64,000 nucleotides of DNA from Bathelium albidoporum (taxonomy: Eukaryota; Ascomycota; Dothideomycetes; Trypetheliales; Trypetheliaceae): the NCBI GenBank assembly GCA_021031095.1, contig JAGFVP010000006.1, forward strand, positions 186,001-250,000. The letters run 5' to 3'. The position numbers were made by a program, and so were the translations under genes. Within the stretch, counting starts at the first letter, position 1. The number at the start of each line of letters is the position of its first letter. The notes under the pieces are model-generated. The model did no database searches and was not told the origin of the DNA. It worked only from the letters and a program-made list of their open reading frames with translations. Shown piece after piece: positions 1-11,300 of this stretch.

Positions 1-867
1 CATCGTGCATAAGCTCCTAACCAATACTGTCAGCTTGTCTCGAAGTATCCCCGCATGCACCAGAGAAAAAAGAGATGTTTGAACCATCCATCCAGGAGCA
101 TGAGATGCAAATGACACAATAAATTGACAAAATAACGTAAGATTGGTTCTGCTTTGCTCGCCTATTCCGGCGAGGTGTGTCTCTAAAGTCTGCATCTTGT
201 TCTCAGAGCATGAGTACGGATCTGGAAACGTTGCGTCTGTTCAAGCCTCTTTGCCTGACCTGTCGCTTGAGAGAAAGACACTGCACTGGCTAGCATTTAA
301 TTTGTGGGCACCGAGAAACTTATAGCTTTGCCCTTAGCTGTACACCGCCTCCTAGGTTGTGGCCTTGGACTATCACGCCATTCTACAGCAAAGTGTTCTG
401 ATTCCCCCACGTGACCCGTGAATCACATGCAAAATCATCACGTGGAAAAGCATCTCATGCCTCTCGGACCAACAGATTTACTACCCAATAACTACCGCCT
501 TATTCTGCCGGCTAGGTCTTAAGTTCGTGTTCCAGGCACCCGTAGCATTGTACGGTATATATATGGGAAGGGGGAATGCACTCGGTTGTAAATTTAGCTC
601 ATTGAGACTCTTTTGTGGTCCAGTGAACAGCGTTGATGAACTAAGTCGTAGAAACATGAAAATAATCAAATCCTCCAATCTTTGCCTTTCAGCAGCCAAC
701 CTATGTTCAAATCCTGAAGATACATGCTTCAACCTCCTGGCCACAGTTTTGCAGATTTCTCTTATAAATCTAACGGACTCCGAGGATTCATGATACCACG
801 AGTTTTGCACACTGTGAACTCTGTACTGGTCGCCTGGTTCTTAACACAAAGCCGAATCTTACAAATT
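1..867. promoter_or_regulatory. 5' flank of HET gene with two CACGTG boxes and a TATA-like run
   Basis: No gene is supported here; the open frames are short and have no recognisable product. Two perfect CACGTG palindromes lie 31 bases apart (408-413 and 439-444), the kind of site bound by fungal bHLH factors. A TATA-like alternating run sits at 556-564, about 300 bases before the chosen start of the downstream HET gene. The boxes are visible; their use as promoter elements is inference. Confidence 0.35.
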
Positions 868-2514
868 ATGAGTGTCGAAAAGTTATACGCAGATACACCT
901 CTCGACCCCGAAAGGACTCATCTGGAGACCAGTATCCGACTTCTTACCCTTGATCCCGCGCAAGATTTGAGCACGCCTCTAAGAGGGACTTTGTCTGCCA
1001 CCAGGCTCTCGGTGAAAACGCGCTACGAAGCTCTCTCTTATTGCTGGGGTCCGCCGATTGAGGGACGGGTGCTAGAAAGCGGCTCTGTCACGATCAATGG
1101 TCTCAACCTCGAGATAGCAGGAAATCTTGATCATGCCCTGCGACGGCTGAGGTTTCAAAACACGACCAGAACTTTGTGGATAGACGCCATCTGTATAGCG
1201 CAAATAAACAATGCTGAGAAGAGCGCACAAGTGAGACGAATGGCTGATATCTACCGTATGGCTTCTCGAGTTATCGTTTGGCTCGGTGAAGACTCTGAGC
1301 ATCGAGACGGAGAATTCCTACTCGGTCTGGATACTGCATACTCTGAGTGGCGTTCTTGGACGTCGGCAGGATGGTCGCCCGGCATGCAGCCACCACCGAA
1401 TCGTGCCGAGCTTGCGAAGTTGGCGAAAGAAAGACGCCAGACCCAGGCAGATACCAGGCGACTTATCTTGAACATCACTCCGGAGCTGAGTGGAAAGTGC
1501 TTCGCGATTTTCAAAGACAGACTTTACTTCCGCCGACGATGGGTTATGCAGGAGATGTGTCAAGCGCGACAGCTAATGGTCTACTGCGGCAAGTCTCGCG
1601 CATCGTGGCGCGCTGTACTTCGAGGGCTTGAGCTGGGACAAGGACGCAATTCCGACGCCGTAGTAAGATTTTTCCGTCTGGTCGAAAGACTTACAGCTGC
1701 TGTACGCGGAAGAGCGCAGAGGACCAGCTATACCACCTCCGTGAGCTGGCTCCAGATTCTTGGCGAATGTTCTCAACTTGATTGCGGAGACGAGCATGAC
1801 AGGATCTACGGCCTGATGAGCTTCTTTCAAGGCTGTAATTTTGGTCATAAGGTCGATTACAGTACCCCATGGCCAAGAACGTTCAGAGATTTCACGCATT
1901 ATTGCATCCAGCATGGTCTTGAATATCCAATACGATCTTATGCTGATATCTGGGGGGTGATCCTTGGAATTGCTGGCTTTCAGGCACCGCTACGATCAAC
2001 GACGAACACTGGAGACGATCCGTTGCCCTCATGGGTACCGGACTGGCGGAATATGACTGAAGCGGTTGCAATCGACGGTGATTCTTCTGCCACTGCGATG
2101 ACGAGGACGACCACGCGCGTAGCAACAATACGAGATTGCACACTCTCGGCCCATCTTGGTCTCTACGGCAGGGTTGCAGAAGCGGAGGATCCTGCCGAAT
2201 GGGGGGATCCCTTCGTTCTCATTGACCCAAATGGAAAGAAAAGGACGGACCGAGGTCCTGACTATGCACTCCAGAATCAGCATTTATGCCCAAGCCTCCA
2301 GCCTGGGGATTGCTTGTGTGCCCCCGTACTTTTATTTCGCGACATGGAAACATCGAGTTACGCCGTAGAAGATGTTCTTGCCCTAGTTCTTAGGCCTATC
2401 AATCCAGAGAAATCCTCTTATCAATTGGTCGGTCTTTGCTCGCTCTTTCGTTTCCAAAGGGTCGCCCTGGGACAATTAAAGCCACGGACCGAGATCGACG
2501 TCGAGATTGTGTAG
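868..2514 (+). CDS. HET-domain (heterokaryon incompatibility-like) protein
   Basis: Single-exon gene of 548 residues. The HET signature is clear: YEALSYCWG near residue 55, LWIDAICIAQ near 105, a QVRRMADIYRMASRVIVWLG block around 120-140, and RRWVMQEMCQARQLMVYCG further on. HET domains trigger cell death after fusion of unlike hyphae in several ascomycetes, but most copies have unknown partners, so the role is inferred from family. The C-terminal third (PGDCLCAPVLLFRDME region) resembles the usual beta-rich tail of these proteins. The frame stays open upstream to an ATG at 724; I chose 868 because homologous-looking sequence begins just after it. No intron is needed. Neighbours give no functional hint; HET genes are commonly scattered in accessory DNA. 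Confidence 0.88.
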   Translation: MSVEKLYADTPLDPERTHLETSIRLLTLDPAQDLSTPLRGTLSATRLSVKTRYEALSYCWGPPIEGRVLESGSVTINGLNLEIAGNLDHALRRLRFQNTTRTLWIDAICIAQINNAEKSAQVRRMADIYRMASRVIVWLGEDSEHRDGEFLLGLDTAYSEWRSWTSAGWSPGMQPPPNRAELAKLAKERRQTQADTRRLILNITPELSGKCFAIFKDRLYFRRRWVMQEMCQARQLMVYCGKSRASWRAVLRGLELGQGRNSDAVVRFFRLVERLTAAVRGRAQRTSYTTSVSWLQILGECSQLDCGDEHDRIYGLMSFFQGCNFGHKVDYSTPWPRTFRDFTHYCIQHGLEYPIRSYADIWGVILGIAGFQAPLRSTTNTGDDPLPSWVPDWRNMTEAVAIDGDSSATAMTRTTTRVATIRDCTLSAHLGLYGRVAEAEDPAEWGDPFVLIDPNGKKRTDRGPDYALQNQHLCPSLQPGDCLCAPVLLFRDMETSSYAVEDVLALVLRPINPEKSSYQLVGLCSLFRFQRVALGQLKPRTEIDVEIV

Positions 2515-2518
2515 GCTA

Positions 2519-2960
2519 TTATCTAAGTATTTGATCGAGCTTCACATCCGCGTATAATGGACTGGATTTGTCGGCTGCCCTGCTGTCTGCTGTTTCTGCA
2601 GAGGCATTCACAATACTGAGCAGGTATCTTGCCACTACTGCCGTCGACATAGGTGGACTTGCATCCTTTTCTCCTCCTGGGAGTCGATTGCACCGCTCTC
2701 CAAGCTCTTTGCCAACCTCGATATAGTTATTATAGAACTTGTTCGTGACCCTCGGGACCGATCCAGTACCCATTGTGATGTTACCATGCCGAGTGGTGTT
2801 GTTGCATCAGTCGGCCACGGCCTCGCTTAGCCACGTGCCTCGAGGATCAAACCCGATGATGTTCCAATTGGTGCCCAGACGGACTGTAGGACGCTGCCAT
2901 TGCCACCGACCTCACTTCTACCAGAGTCCTAAAAGCCCTCCAGGATTTGCAAGTACTATG
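2519..2960 (-). pseudogene. Relic of an alpha/beta-hydrolase (TAP/S33-type) gene
   Basis: Reading the minus strand, a glycine-rich GGNG patch (about 2905-2920) is followed after a one-base frame change by NIIGFDPRG (about 2840-2865). After an in-frame TGA comes a stretch ending in ELGERCNRLPGGEK and MSTAVVARYLLSIVN (2519-2773). The order (oxyanion glycines, then GFDPRG, then a Cys-containing helix, then a T-x-x-V-A-x-D/Y segment) is that of fungal tripeptidyl-peptidase-like alpha/beta hydrolases. The nucleophile serine region and the C-terminal half are missing: the remnant stops against the HET gene. I infer an old truncated copy. Family assignment rests on motif spacing only. Confidence 0.45.
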
Positions 2961-3957
2961 CCTTGATAAGGTCCATAGGAAGAGTTGAGGTGTGTGCGAT
3001 ATAGGATCAGAGGAAACGATGTGCAGCTCAGGTTAGGGTTCTGGTAGTCCAGCAAAACCTAAAAGCGTCAACTGAGTACCCCCATCTCGGTTGTTGTGAC
3101 ATCGAGCCGCGTGAACTGGACTCACCAGTAAATTCAACCATCGCTTCCAAAAATCCAATGACTCGAATCCAATCGATGTACTCACATTCCAACACCAGTA
3201 ACGGTTGCATTTTTGGTCAAGACCGACGAGCAGCTACGTCGTACCCACGTACTGCGGCTACACGGCATTTTAGGATGAACACCCCAGTTCCCTGACTCGA
3301 ATTGCCATGGTGAAAGAAGAATCCCATGTAGGTGTGCGGAATCCTATGAAAAAGTCCCGACCATAGTCTCCCCAAAGAACGTCATTTTGATTCTAATCCA
3401 ATCTCAAGAGGTCAAGCGACAGGGTCACTCTCCTCTTGCCTGGGTTGGTCAAAATGATCGTCGCCAACTTCGACGCTCGAGATTTCCCCGCAATCTGCTC
3501 CCGTCTTGCCAACGCCAAATCTGGCTTTTGTTGGTTTGTTATTGGTCACCACCATGAGACTATTGTTTATGCTCTTCTTCGAATGCCTTGACGGGTAGTG
3601 TTCCATATGTCCTAGCTGTTCGCAGAAGTCGCTAACCTTCATACTTGGCTGCTGGGGTTCGTTCTGGGCAAGTCTGGAACACTACCACTCCCTCATCACG
3701 CATGGATGAGATCATGAACTTGGAGATTCATCGAGTTTTAATGCAATAATGGGATTCCTTACGATATCGTGGCGACGCGTACATTACCCCATGGGAGGAG
3801 CTGCAAGGGCGTGCAAGATGCAAGGACAAGAGTTCACCTAACCTGCCTTAACTTAAGGTATATCAAAGCCTGATTCCGCTCAAGCTTTTCAGTGGGTCCA
3901 ACTCTCTTACACAAGATTCGTCCCGAAGCTTTCTACGTGTTTTCGACCTTGGCCAAT
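2961..3957. other. Gene-free interval upstream of the ferritin-like gene
   Basis: Only short open frames without recognisable domains occur (for example minus-strand frames at 3028-3210 and 3412-3642). They could be further decay of the hydrolase N-terminus, but I see no motif that shows it. The last 150 bases should hold the promoter of the following gene; no TATA box stands out. Confidence 0.4.
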
Positions 3958-5077
3958 ATGTACGGAAACATCCTCTTCTTCGGCGCTGTGCTTCCGCAGT
4001 TGCTTTCAGCACGCCCTTTACAAAAGAAGCAAGTCACGCCATTAAGCCAGAATGACACAAACACCTTGCAATTAGCCCATTACCTTGAATTGCTTGAGTT
4101 GAATCTCTATACCGGAGGCTGCAATAACTTCACCGATGCTCAATACACTGCCGCTGGCTTCCCTTCTGGTTTCAGAGACAATGTTTGTGTTATTGCTGGC
4201 GTAAGCATCCACTCGCTTGAAACCATGAAGGACTCGTAAATATAACTTCCGTAACAGCATGAGCAAGTTCACGCCGACACTATTGCGTCGATACTCGAAA
4301 CAAACGGCGTCACTCCCCTGCCACCCTGCACATATACCTTCCCTCAGTCCGTAGACCCCAAGAGCTTTGTGTCTCTTGCCAATATGATCACTACGTAAGC
4401 CAATTTGAATCCGGTTGTCATAAGCGAATGCTGAAATCTGCAGTGTTGGCATCGGTGCCTACCTCGGCGGATCGGAGCTTTTGGTGGACAATCCTACGCT
4501 TGAAGAAGCATCAGCTTCCATCCTTACAGTCGAAGCTCGCCATGACTCATACGTCAGTACAAGCCTGTTCCCCTTAGTATTCGCCGAAATGCTGACATTG
4601 TAATTCTCATAGCTTCGGGCAGGAATCGGTGCTTCTCCCTTCCCGACCAACTTCGACACCGGTCTTTCAGCCGTCTGGGCCTTCAACCTCGCGCAGATGT
4701 TCGTCGTCTCCTGCCCGCAACAGCTTCCTCTGACCACGCTCCCCAAACTCAACCTCGTCTCTCCAATGCCGCCCCAGGATCTTCAGCCGCCGACTCCAGC
4801 TGGTACCGTGGTCACCTTCTCCTGGGACCCGTCCACGTTCTTCGTACCTGTTGCTCCGGGTACGCAGCTCTACATCGCGATGGTCAACCAGAACGTGAGC
4901 GCGCCCATCTTCCAGCCGGTCACCAGTACGGGCACGGGCACGGGAACGGTGGAGGTGCCGGCGGGCGTCAATGGAACAGCATTTGCGGCCTTGACGACGT
5001 TCTCGGGTGGTTTGGATCTCAATCAACTTACGCAGTTCGGAACTTTGGCCGGACCGGCTGAGGTAGTCCTGTCGTAA
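3958..5077 (+). CDS. Rds1-like ferritin-domain secreted/stress protein
   Basis: Four exons, 3958-4200, 4258-4394, 4444-4552 and 4613-5077, with clean GT..AG borders; the spliced product is 317 residues. The N-terminus (MYGNILFFGAVLPQLLSARP) looks like a signal peptide. The body has the ferritin-like layout: a first helix LQLAHYLELLELNLYTGG, HEQVHADTIASIL (Glu and His of a possible metal site), then LVDNPTLEEASASILTVEARHDSY with a second E-x-x-H pair. This matches the fungal Rds1/ferritin-like (PF13668-type) family, whose members are linked to stress and sexual development; metal binding is inferred. A Gly/Thr-rich run near residue 280 precedes the end. It is convergent with the decayed PKS locus. 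Confidence 0.82.
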
Positions 5078-5381
5078 TTGGCGAATGAATTTGTGCACAT
5101 CACATCCAGAGTGAGAGGACGTTGCTTAATATATATGCTGGAAAGTGCTTCCGTGCTATGTAATGTAATATTCTAGGTGTGTCGAGTCCTGCAGACAGTG
5201 GTCTCGGGATGTAATACTTCACTTGAATTCGAGATCAGCGCAAATGCTTTCAGTGCAAGAAAGATATATCTCAAATACGCTCCCGTGGAAAGTCATATTT
5301 CCTCTAGATAACTGGCTTCTTCTGAATGGAGACGGCGGGAGGCTTGACAAAGATGCCATCTGTGGTATAGCTTAAGTCCCT
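5078..5381. other. Convergent 3' intergenic region
   Basis: About 300 bases between the 3' end of the ferritin-like gene and the ACP end of the PKS locus. It should contain both 3' UTRs and polyadenylation signals. No gene or repeat is visible. Confidence 0.4.
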
Positions 5382-8300
5382 TCACACACCACCGTTTATT
5401 TCCTCATCTCGTTTCGCCACCAAATCCTCCGCCATAAGCTTTGCCAAACTCCTTACGCTCGTTCCGGCTGCCAATAAAGTCATGAATGGTACATCAATCT
5501 CAAAATTATGGTAGATGGAGTGCCTGAACTCTGCTCCAAACATGGAATCCAGACCAAAATCCGAAAGCGGTCGCTGGGGCGCTAGCTGGTCCGCAGGCAA
5601 AAGCATTAAATGGCTGATCTTCTCGACGACCACGGCCTGCAAAACCGAAGCGACAGCCTCACTATTCCCGCCTTCTGCAAGTGCGCGCGCAACGGTGTCC
5701 GGGATGCGGCTGTTTTTTACACCAGCTTTTTGCCCAGCAGCCTGTTTCTCGACTTCAGCATCAAGAATGCGTGCCACGATCAAGCTTCGAAGATCTTCAA
5801 GTAGCTTCGGTATGCTGTTAAATCCTTTTCTCCGGTCTCCCTGTGCACCTTGAGATTCCATTCCAGTCAACAGATGACCTCTAATAAAATGCTTGTCACC
5901 GTATGCGGACTCTTCAGTAGTCTCGTCTGTGAGAGCAATATCGATGACTTGCAAGGGCTCGCTTTCAGTAATCGGTCGAAGCCCCTTGCGCATGAACAGC
6001 GCCTCGATCTCAGGATATTCGTGGATATGGCCGACTTCTGATACCATCCCCAACCCAGCTGCAATCGCGGGAAGGCTTTGACTCTTTCGCCATCGGGCAG
6101 AAGAATCCTGGAAAGAATTGGCTGCGCAGTAACTACTTTCAGTCGGAGATCCAATGCTACCGGAAATGGGACTTGCGAGAAGGAAGAAATCAAGATCATT
6201 ATCATGCCCTTTGAACGGGTTGTGGATATTCCATGTGCCCTGGATCCTAGGGTCCACACCCACATGCCACAGTTCAGCAGTCATGCGACTGAACAAAGCT
6301 TCCTGTATTCTGTTCAGCAAACTCTCGAGCAGGAGACGGGCTTTTTAGTAATGGCGTAGCTTACTCCGAGGCCCATGGCAGCTTGCACCACTCCTCCGAT
6401 AGTCCCCATGCTTGATGACATGCTGATCGCCTTTGGAACGGCTTCTAAATCGCACACATCGCCACGTATCACTCTTACTTCGGCTCCTGAGCGCTCAAGA
6501 TCGGACATCATCAATTTTAGAGATACCAGAGCGGCCAAGGAACACGAACTTTCGTGCTCCTTGACGTGGCATCCACATGGTTAAGTTCCTATCTAATCCA
6601 CCCAGACAGCCAACAAGGAAATAGCTTTCGTCAGGATCGAATTTTGCACCGTATCGTTTCGGAATAACCTATCAGTCATCAGTGTGTCCTTTCGAATGGG
6701 GTCATATACTTCGATTGTTGTATTTTAGAAGTAGGCTTACCTTTACCAGCGATTGCGGGTTGCTTAATGAGACAACTACTTTGCCGATTCTTGAGCTGAC
6801 TGACAGGGTTCGGAAAGTAGCCATAATCTCTGCGACGTCGAATACTTTTAGCGCAGGCATCATCTTGATCTTGCCTGACCTGACTAGCTCAAAGCTCTGA
6901 TGCAAAAGCCATTGTCGCATTAGTCCTGCCACACACAGTCTCCTTAACATGCTAGCTTACCGTGAGAACCTCTGCTAATACTTCTTAGAGTAGAAAAGAG
7001 TCTCAAGATCAAATGCCGTAAAGGCAAAACTGCGGCTGAAGACATCCATATCTAGCCTACCTCCATTGGCAAGGTCACTCTTGCCAATCTCCGCGAAACG
7101 GCCGAATTCAGCACAGGCTCGCCAACCATCATGCAGCAACTCACCAGTCAAGAAGTTAAGCACCACATCAACACCACGTCCCGATGTTGCTTCCATGATT
7201 GCCGGGAGGAACGTGGAATCTCTGGGTTGAAAAATGCGATCCTCTTGTATCCCAAGTTGCTCAACTAGGAAAGCTTTCTTCTCAGGTGAACTAGTGGTCG
7301 CATAGATCTGCTAGTGTAAGTGCTTGTGTGCATATCGACGAACGACTATCTTTATCTCGGCTGAGTATTGCTTCGCTAGCTGAATGGCGGCTATGCCCAC
7401 ACTGCTGGCAGCTGATTGGATAAGGATTAGCTGACTAGTGATTAGCAAGCAAGGAACTGATTCAATAATTCATTCTGTCATATCCTACCTCGCCAGGCTC
7501 AATACGCGCACGATCTTGTAGAGCATAGATGGCCGTTCCCACAACGGTTGGTACAGCTGACATAACCTGAAAGTTTATTTATTGTCATAGAGGAAGCGAG
7601 CTCGGGGCTCGAGACGACACGTACCATCATGTCCTCTTCATCTCGCGACTTACAGCAAGCCCAGGCTGGAGCTCTTTCTAAAGTCGTGAAATGATGTGGC
7701 GTAAAGGCAACCACCCGATCTCCGGGAGCGAAATCTGACGAAGCGGAGCCTGTTCTCGTTACGATGCCTCCAAACTCTACGGTTGCAGTTGCACCCTTTG
7801 TATCGACATGCCCAAAGAGTACATAATAGTCCTGTCGCAAATCAGCATAGTATGCAATGGAATATGAAATACAGACCTTTGCATTTAGTCCAAAACATTG
7901 TGGTTTGATTTCAAGCTCCCAGGGTGCCAACTCATCCTGGCGCGGGTCCTGTTCCACAAAGTGTAGACTGTCCACTTGCCCTAATTTTTCGATACCAAGC
8001 GCACAAATACCAGCTTCTTGCAATGGTCGAGTGGCGATTTTACGGTTCTGCCGCATTTCGAATTGACGGTTCATTGATGGTTCCGGCACGAATCGACTGA
8101 TATGAAGGACACCATCTTGCTGCAGATATTCCAGGTCCATTATAGATGTAGATGTCGCTTGCTCAAGTAAGACAAGAGTGTTCTCTCTGACCGCCGCGAG
8201 TTCAGTGTCAGTAGAGTCCACGTCCAAAGTGAGGAACTTCAAAGACGGAGTCTCTTGGCTGACTGCACGAGCAAGTCCGAAGATAGGTGCGTAATTGGGC

Positions 8301-11300
8301 TTCTGAGCTCGATATTACTTCCCACCGGATGACCATATAATCGCTGAAGCTCTCTCAGTCAGAATCTTCATGTCTTCAGACTCCTCGTGCCGGACATCTC
8401 CGAGCAGCGGCTCGAAAAGCTCGATCGTGCAAACAACGACAGCTTCGTGTGGGATTGTAGCTTCGGAGATCTCACGAAGAGCAACACATTTCGAGTCACG
8501 GCCGTAACGAGTTGAGAAATCCTCTCCGAGTGATTTGGCGAATTGATAATCCTTGTTTTGTGTGATCTTTACGATTTTTAGCAGCCGAACTATGAAATAC
8601 GGAATTTATGCATGAGAGGGCACTGAAGCAACTAAGTGAAGGAAACTTACAATGAACAGATTAGGCGTGTACTCTGACTGTCGGATTCGTGGTACCGGGT
8701 TGCGAACGACAATGACCTTTTTGGTCGAAGCCATTGATGTGGACATAGGGTAAAGCTCCACGGTGTTGTATTTCTTCGACGGCTTGAAGTCTTTAGAAGC
8801 AACGGCCAGCAGTGATCCTGATTGTTCAAGATGTGGTAGCACATGACCGATTTCCTCGTCCATACTCAGATCATGCTCATAATCCTAGCATCCTGAGGTT
8901 AGCTTAGTAATTTAAATCCTTGGATGGGTGACAACACACGTGCAGCAAGATAATTAAGTCAAACTTGGGCTCCAAAAGGAAGGGTTCATCGCTCTCTTCT
9001 ACGTCTCGGGTAGTTTTGACCTCCTCTCCCTCAAGCTCAGCAGTGTGAGAAAAGGACGCTCTCTGAAAGATGCAGCATTTTTGCGTGGCACTGCTGACGG
9101 CCAGAGTATCAAACAAGCTCTCCGTCACTTTTGGTGAGGAATTGTCCAACTCCAGTACGCGCATTCTGGGGTCTTTCTGAGCATAAAGGTCTAGTATACC
9201 AGTTACAAATGCAATATCCGGATCGGAAAAGCGTCCCAAGTTTAACACCATGTGATCGTTGATGCAACTTTGGTATGTCGAGATATTCTCGGTAGATAAA
9301 TGAAAAATATCGGGTTTCCATAAAGTCCGAAGGATGGGATGACGCTGTTCTTGATGAAGTTCCTTGTGGGTTGAAGCCTCGACGTACGGATTCCACCTAA
9401 CACCTTGCATGGCCAACACTCGTCCCTGCTCACCGACTAATTCGGCCCTGGAAGTTATGTTTTGGTACCCAACTAAATCGCTCGCGTCGTAAAAATCCAA
9501 CATCTCCTCATGCCAGTAATTTTCCGAGAATCGCATATGAAGGGATTCAATGGAAACAGGAACTTTTCCCTCGAGGTCTTCAGCCGATCCGGTAGCCGAC
9601 GCGAACCATGCCGATTGCAAGGCTGCATCTACCGTAATTGGGTGAATAGGTTTTCGATAATCTATGGATGATATCAAGCTCTTGAATTTGGTCTGGCCCT
9701 TGATAACAAGACGCTTCTTATATTTGTCGGACAATATTTTAGCCCGAGGTTGGAACGCTGGATCAACGTTGAAGCTACACTGGCTGGCTTTGTCATACCA
9801 CTTGCTTGGCTTCTGGTCCTCACAATTCCCCGCAAGGTCCGTTTGCGAAAAATTTGGCTTGATGTTAACGGATTTGTCATTAAATCCAAGAGAGCCATTT
9901 GCGTGAATTGTGGATATGTTTTCGCTGTGAGAAGTAATTTCGAAGTCCCACCACTTTTTGGAAGTGGCCGAGGCGGTGACCTGTCTTTGACGGAATTGAG
10001 TCATGATCTCAACACCACTTTGCAAGACGAATGGGTTCACAATCTTCACATGGCGAAACTTTAGGACAGAGTTGAACACCTCATCTGTGTCGCTGAGCTG
10101 ATGGAGATATAACCAGCTGCGGGGAAGGCGACAGTCAAACCGAATTTGTGTTCTTCAATCCAGGGATTCTCATCAATGGTCAAAAATTTCTTCTAAACTT
10201 TGGTCACTCCATTGTCTCCTAGGAGGCGGGGACCGAGGAGTGTATGACAAGGATATTTGCGCTGTTTATACTCTTGGCTGACCCTTGATTCGTGCGAAAG
10301 AAAGCTATCGTGGTTCCATGGATAATTCGGCAGGTCGGTCAAAACTTTGCACCAATTGGTGGCTGTTTTATTTGTTTTCGGATCATCCCCTTCTCCGTAA
10401 AGATTGTTGAGTCTTGCCAACTCAAACATGTGTCCGTGGAGATATAAGGCACCAGCTAGTTGGAGTAAGGTCTTAACTGAATCTTTGCCTCGAGATAAAG
10501 TTGATCCATATGAGTAGCCGAATTTTTTCTCTGGACGAATCTGTTCATGCGTCTGTGCGATGGGAAGCTTGAGAGCCGAATGAGACCCAACTTCAACGAC
10601 GTCGTGCGGCCCACCTTCCAGCAATGTCTCGATAGCCGCTTTGAACTGGACTGGCGACACGAGGTTGGCTTTCCAGTATTCCGAGATCTCGTGGAACTTT
10701 GCTCGACCGGTCGTCCTGTAATTGATGAAACCATTAATGTGGATGTCTGGGGCAGCTCGCTGGGTAATGTACTAGGGAAGACGCCCAACAAGCTTCGTTC
10801 GTCTTCTGTGCTGATTTTGAGCATTTGCTTTGAGTGATATGCTTTGTTGTCAGTTTTCAGCTTTCTGCAAAAGACGTTGCGGGTATGTAGATGAGCTGAC
10901 AGCTTGTCTACAGCGTCTATTTCGCCACTAATGGTAACACTATCGGGAGAATTGATGCAAGCAATACTCAGTGGTTCTTAAAGTTGACAGTCTTGTATGT
11001 GCTGACTCGCAGAATGCTCGTCCAACCCAACAGCAAGCATAGCACCCTGCCACGAAATCTCCGAGACGGTGCGACCTCGGTGGTAGGCAAGGATAGCCTG
11101 TTCAGAAGTTATGTGACCAGCGGCAAAAGATGCCGCAATTTCACCTTGTAGCAATCATGTAAGCTCTCGAGTGGAATGTTTCCATACCAGACTTACCAAG
11201 GTTGTGGCCTACGGTAGCTTGTGGTACAATATTCCAGCTCCTCATCAGCTCAATCAGAGCGATTTGAACAGCAGTACATGCTGGCTGCGAACGGGATGCT

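Noticed and set aside
724..867. Upstream ATG at 724 as start of the HET protein
   Set aside because: The added 48 residues look like chance translation; the family-like sequence starts after the ATG at 868. It cannot be excluded fully.
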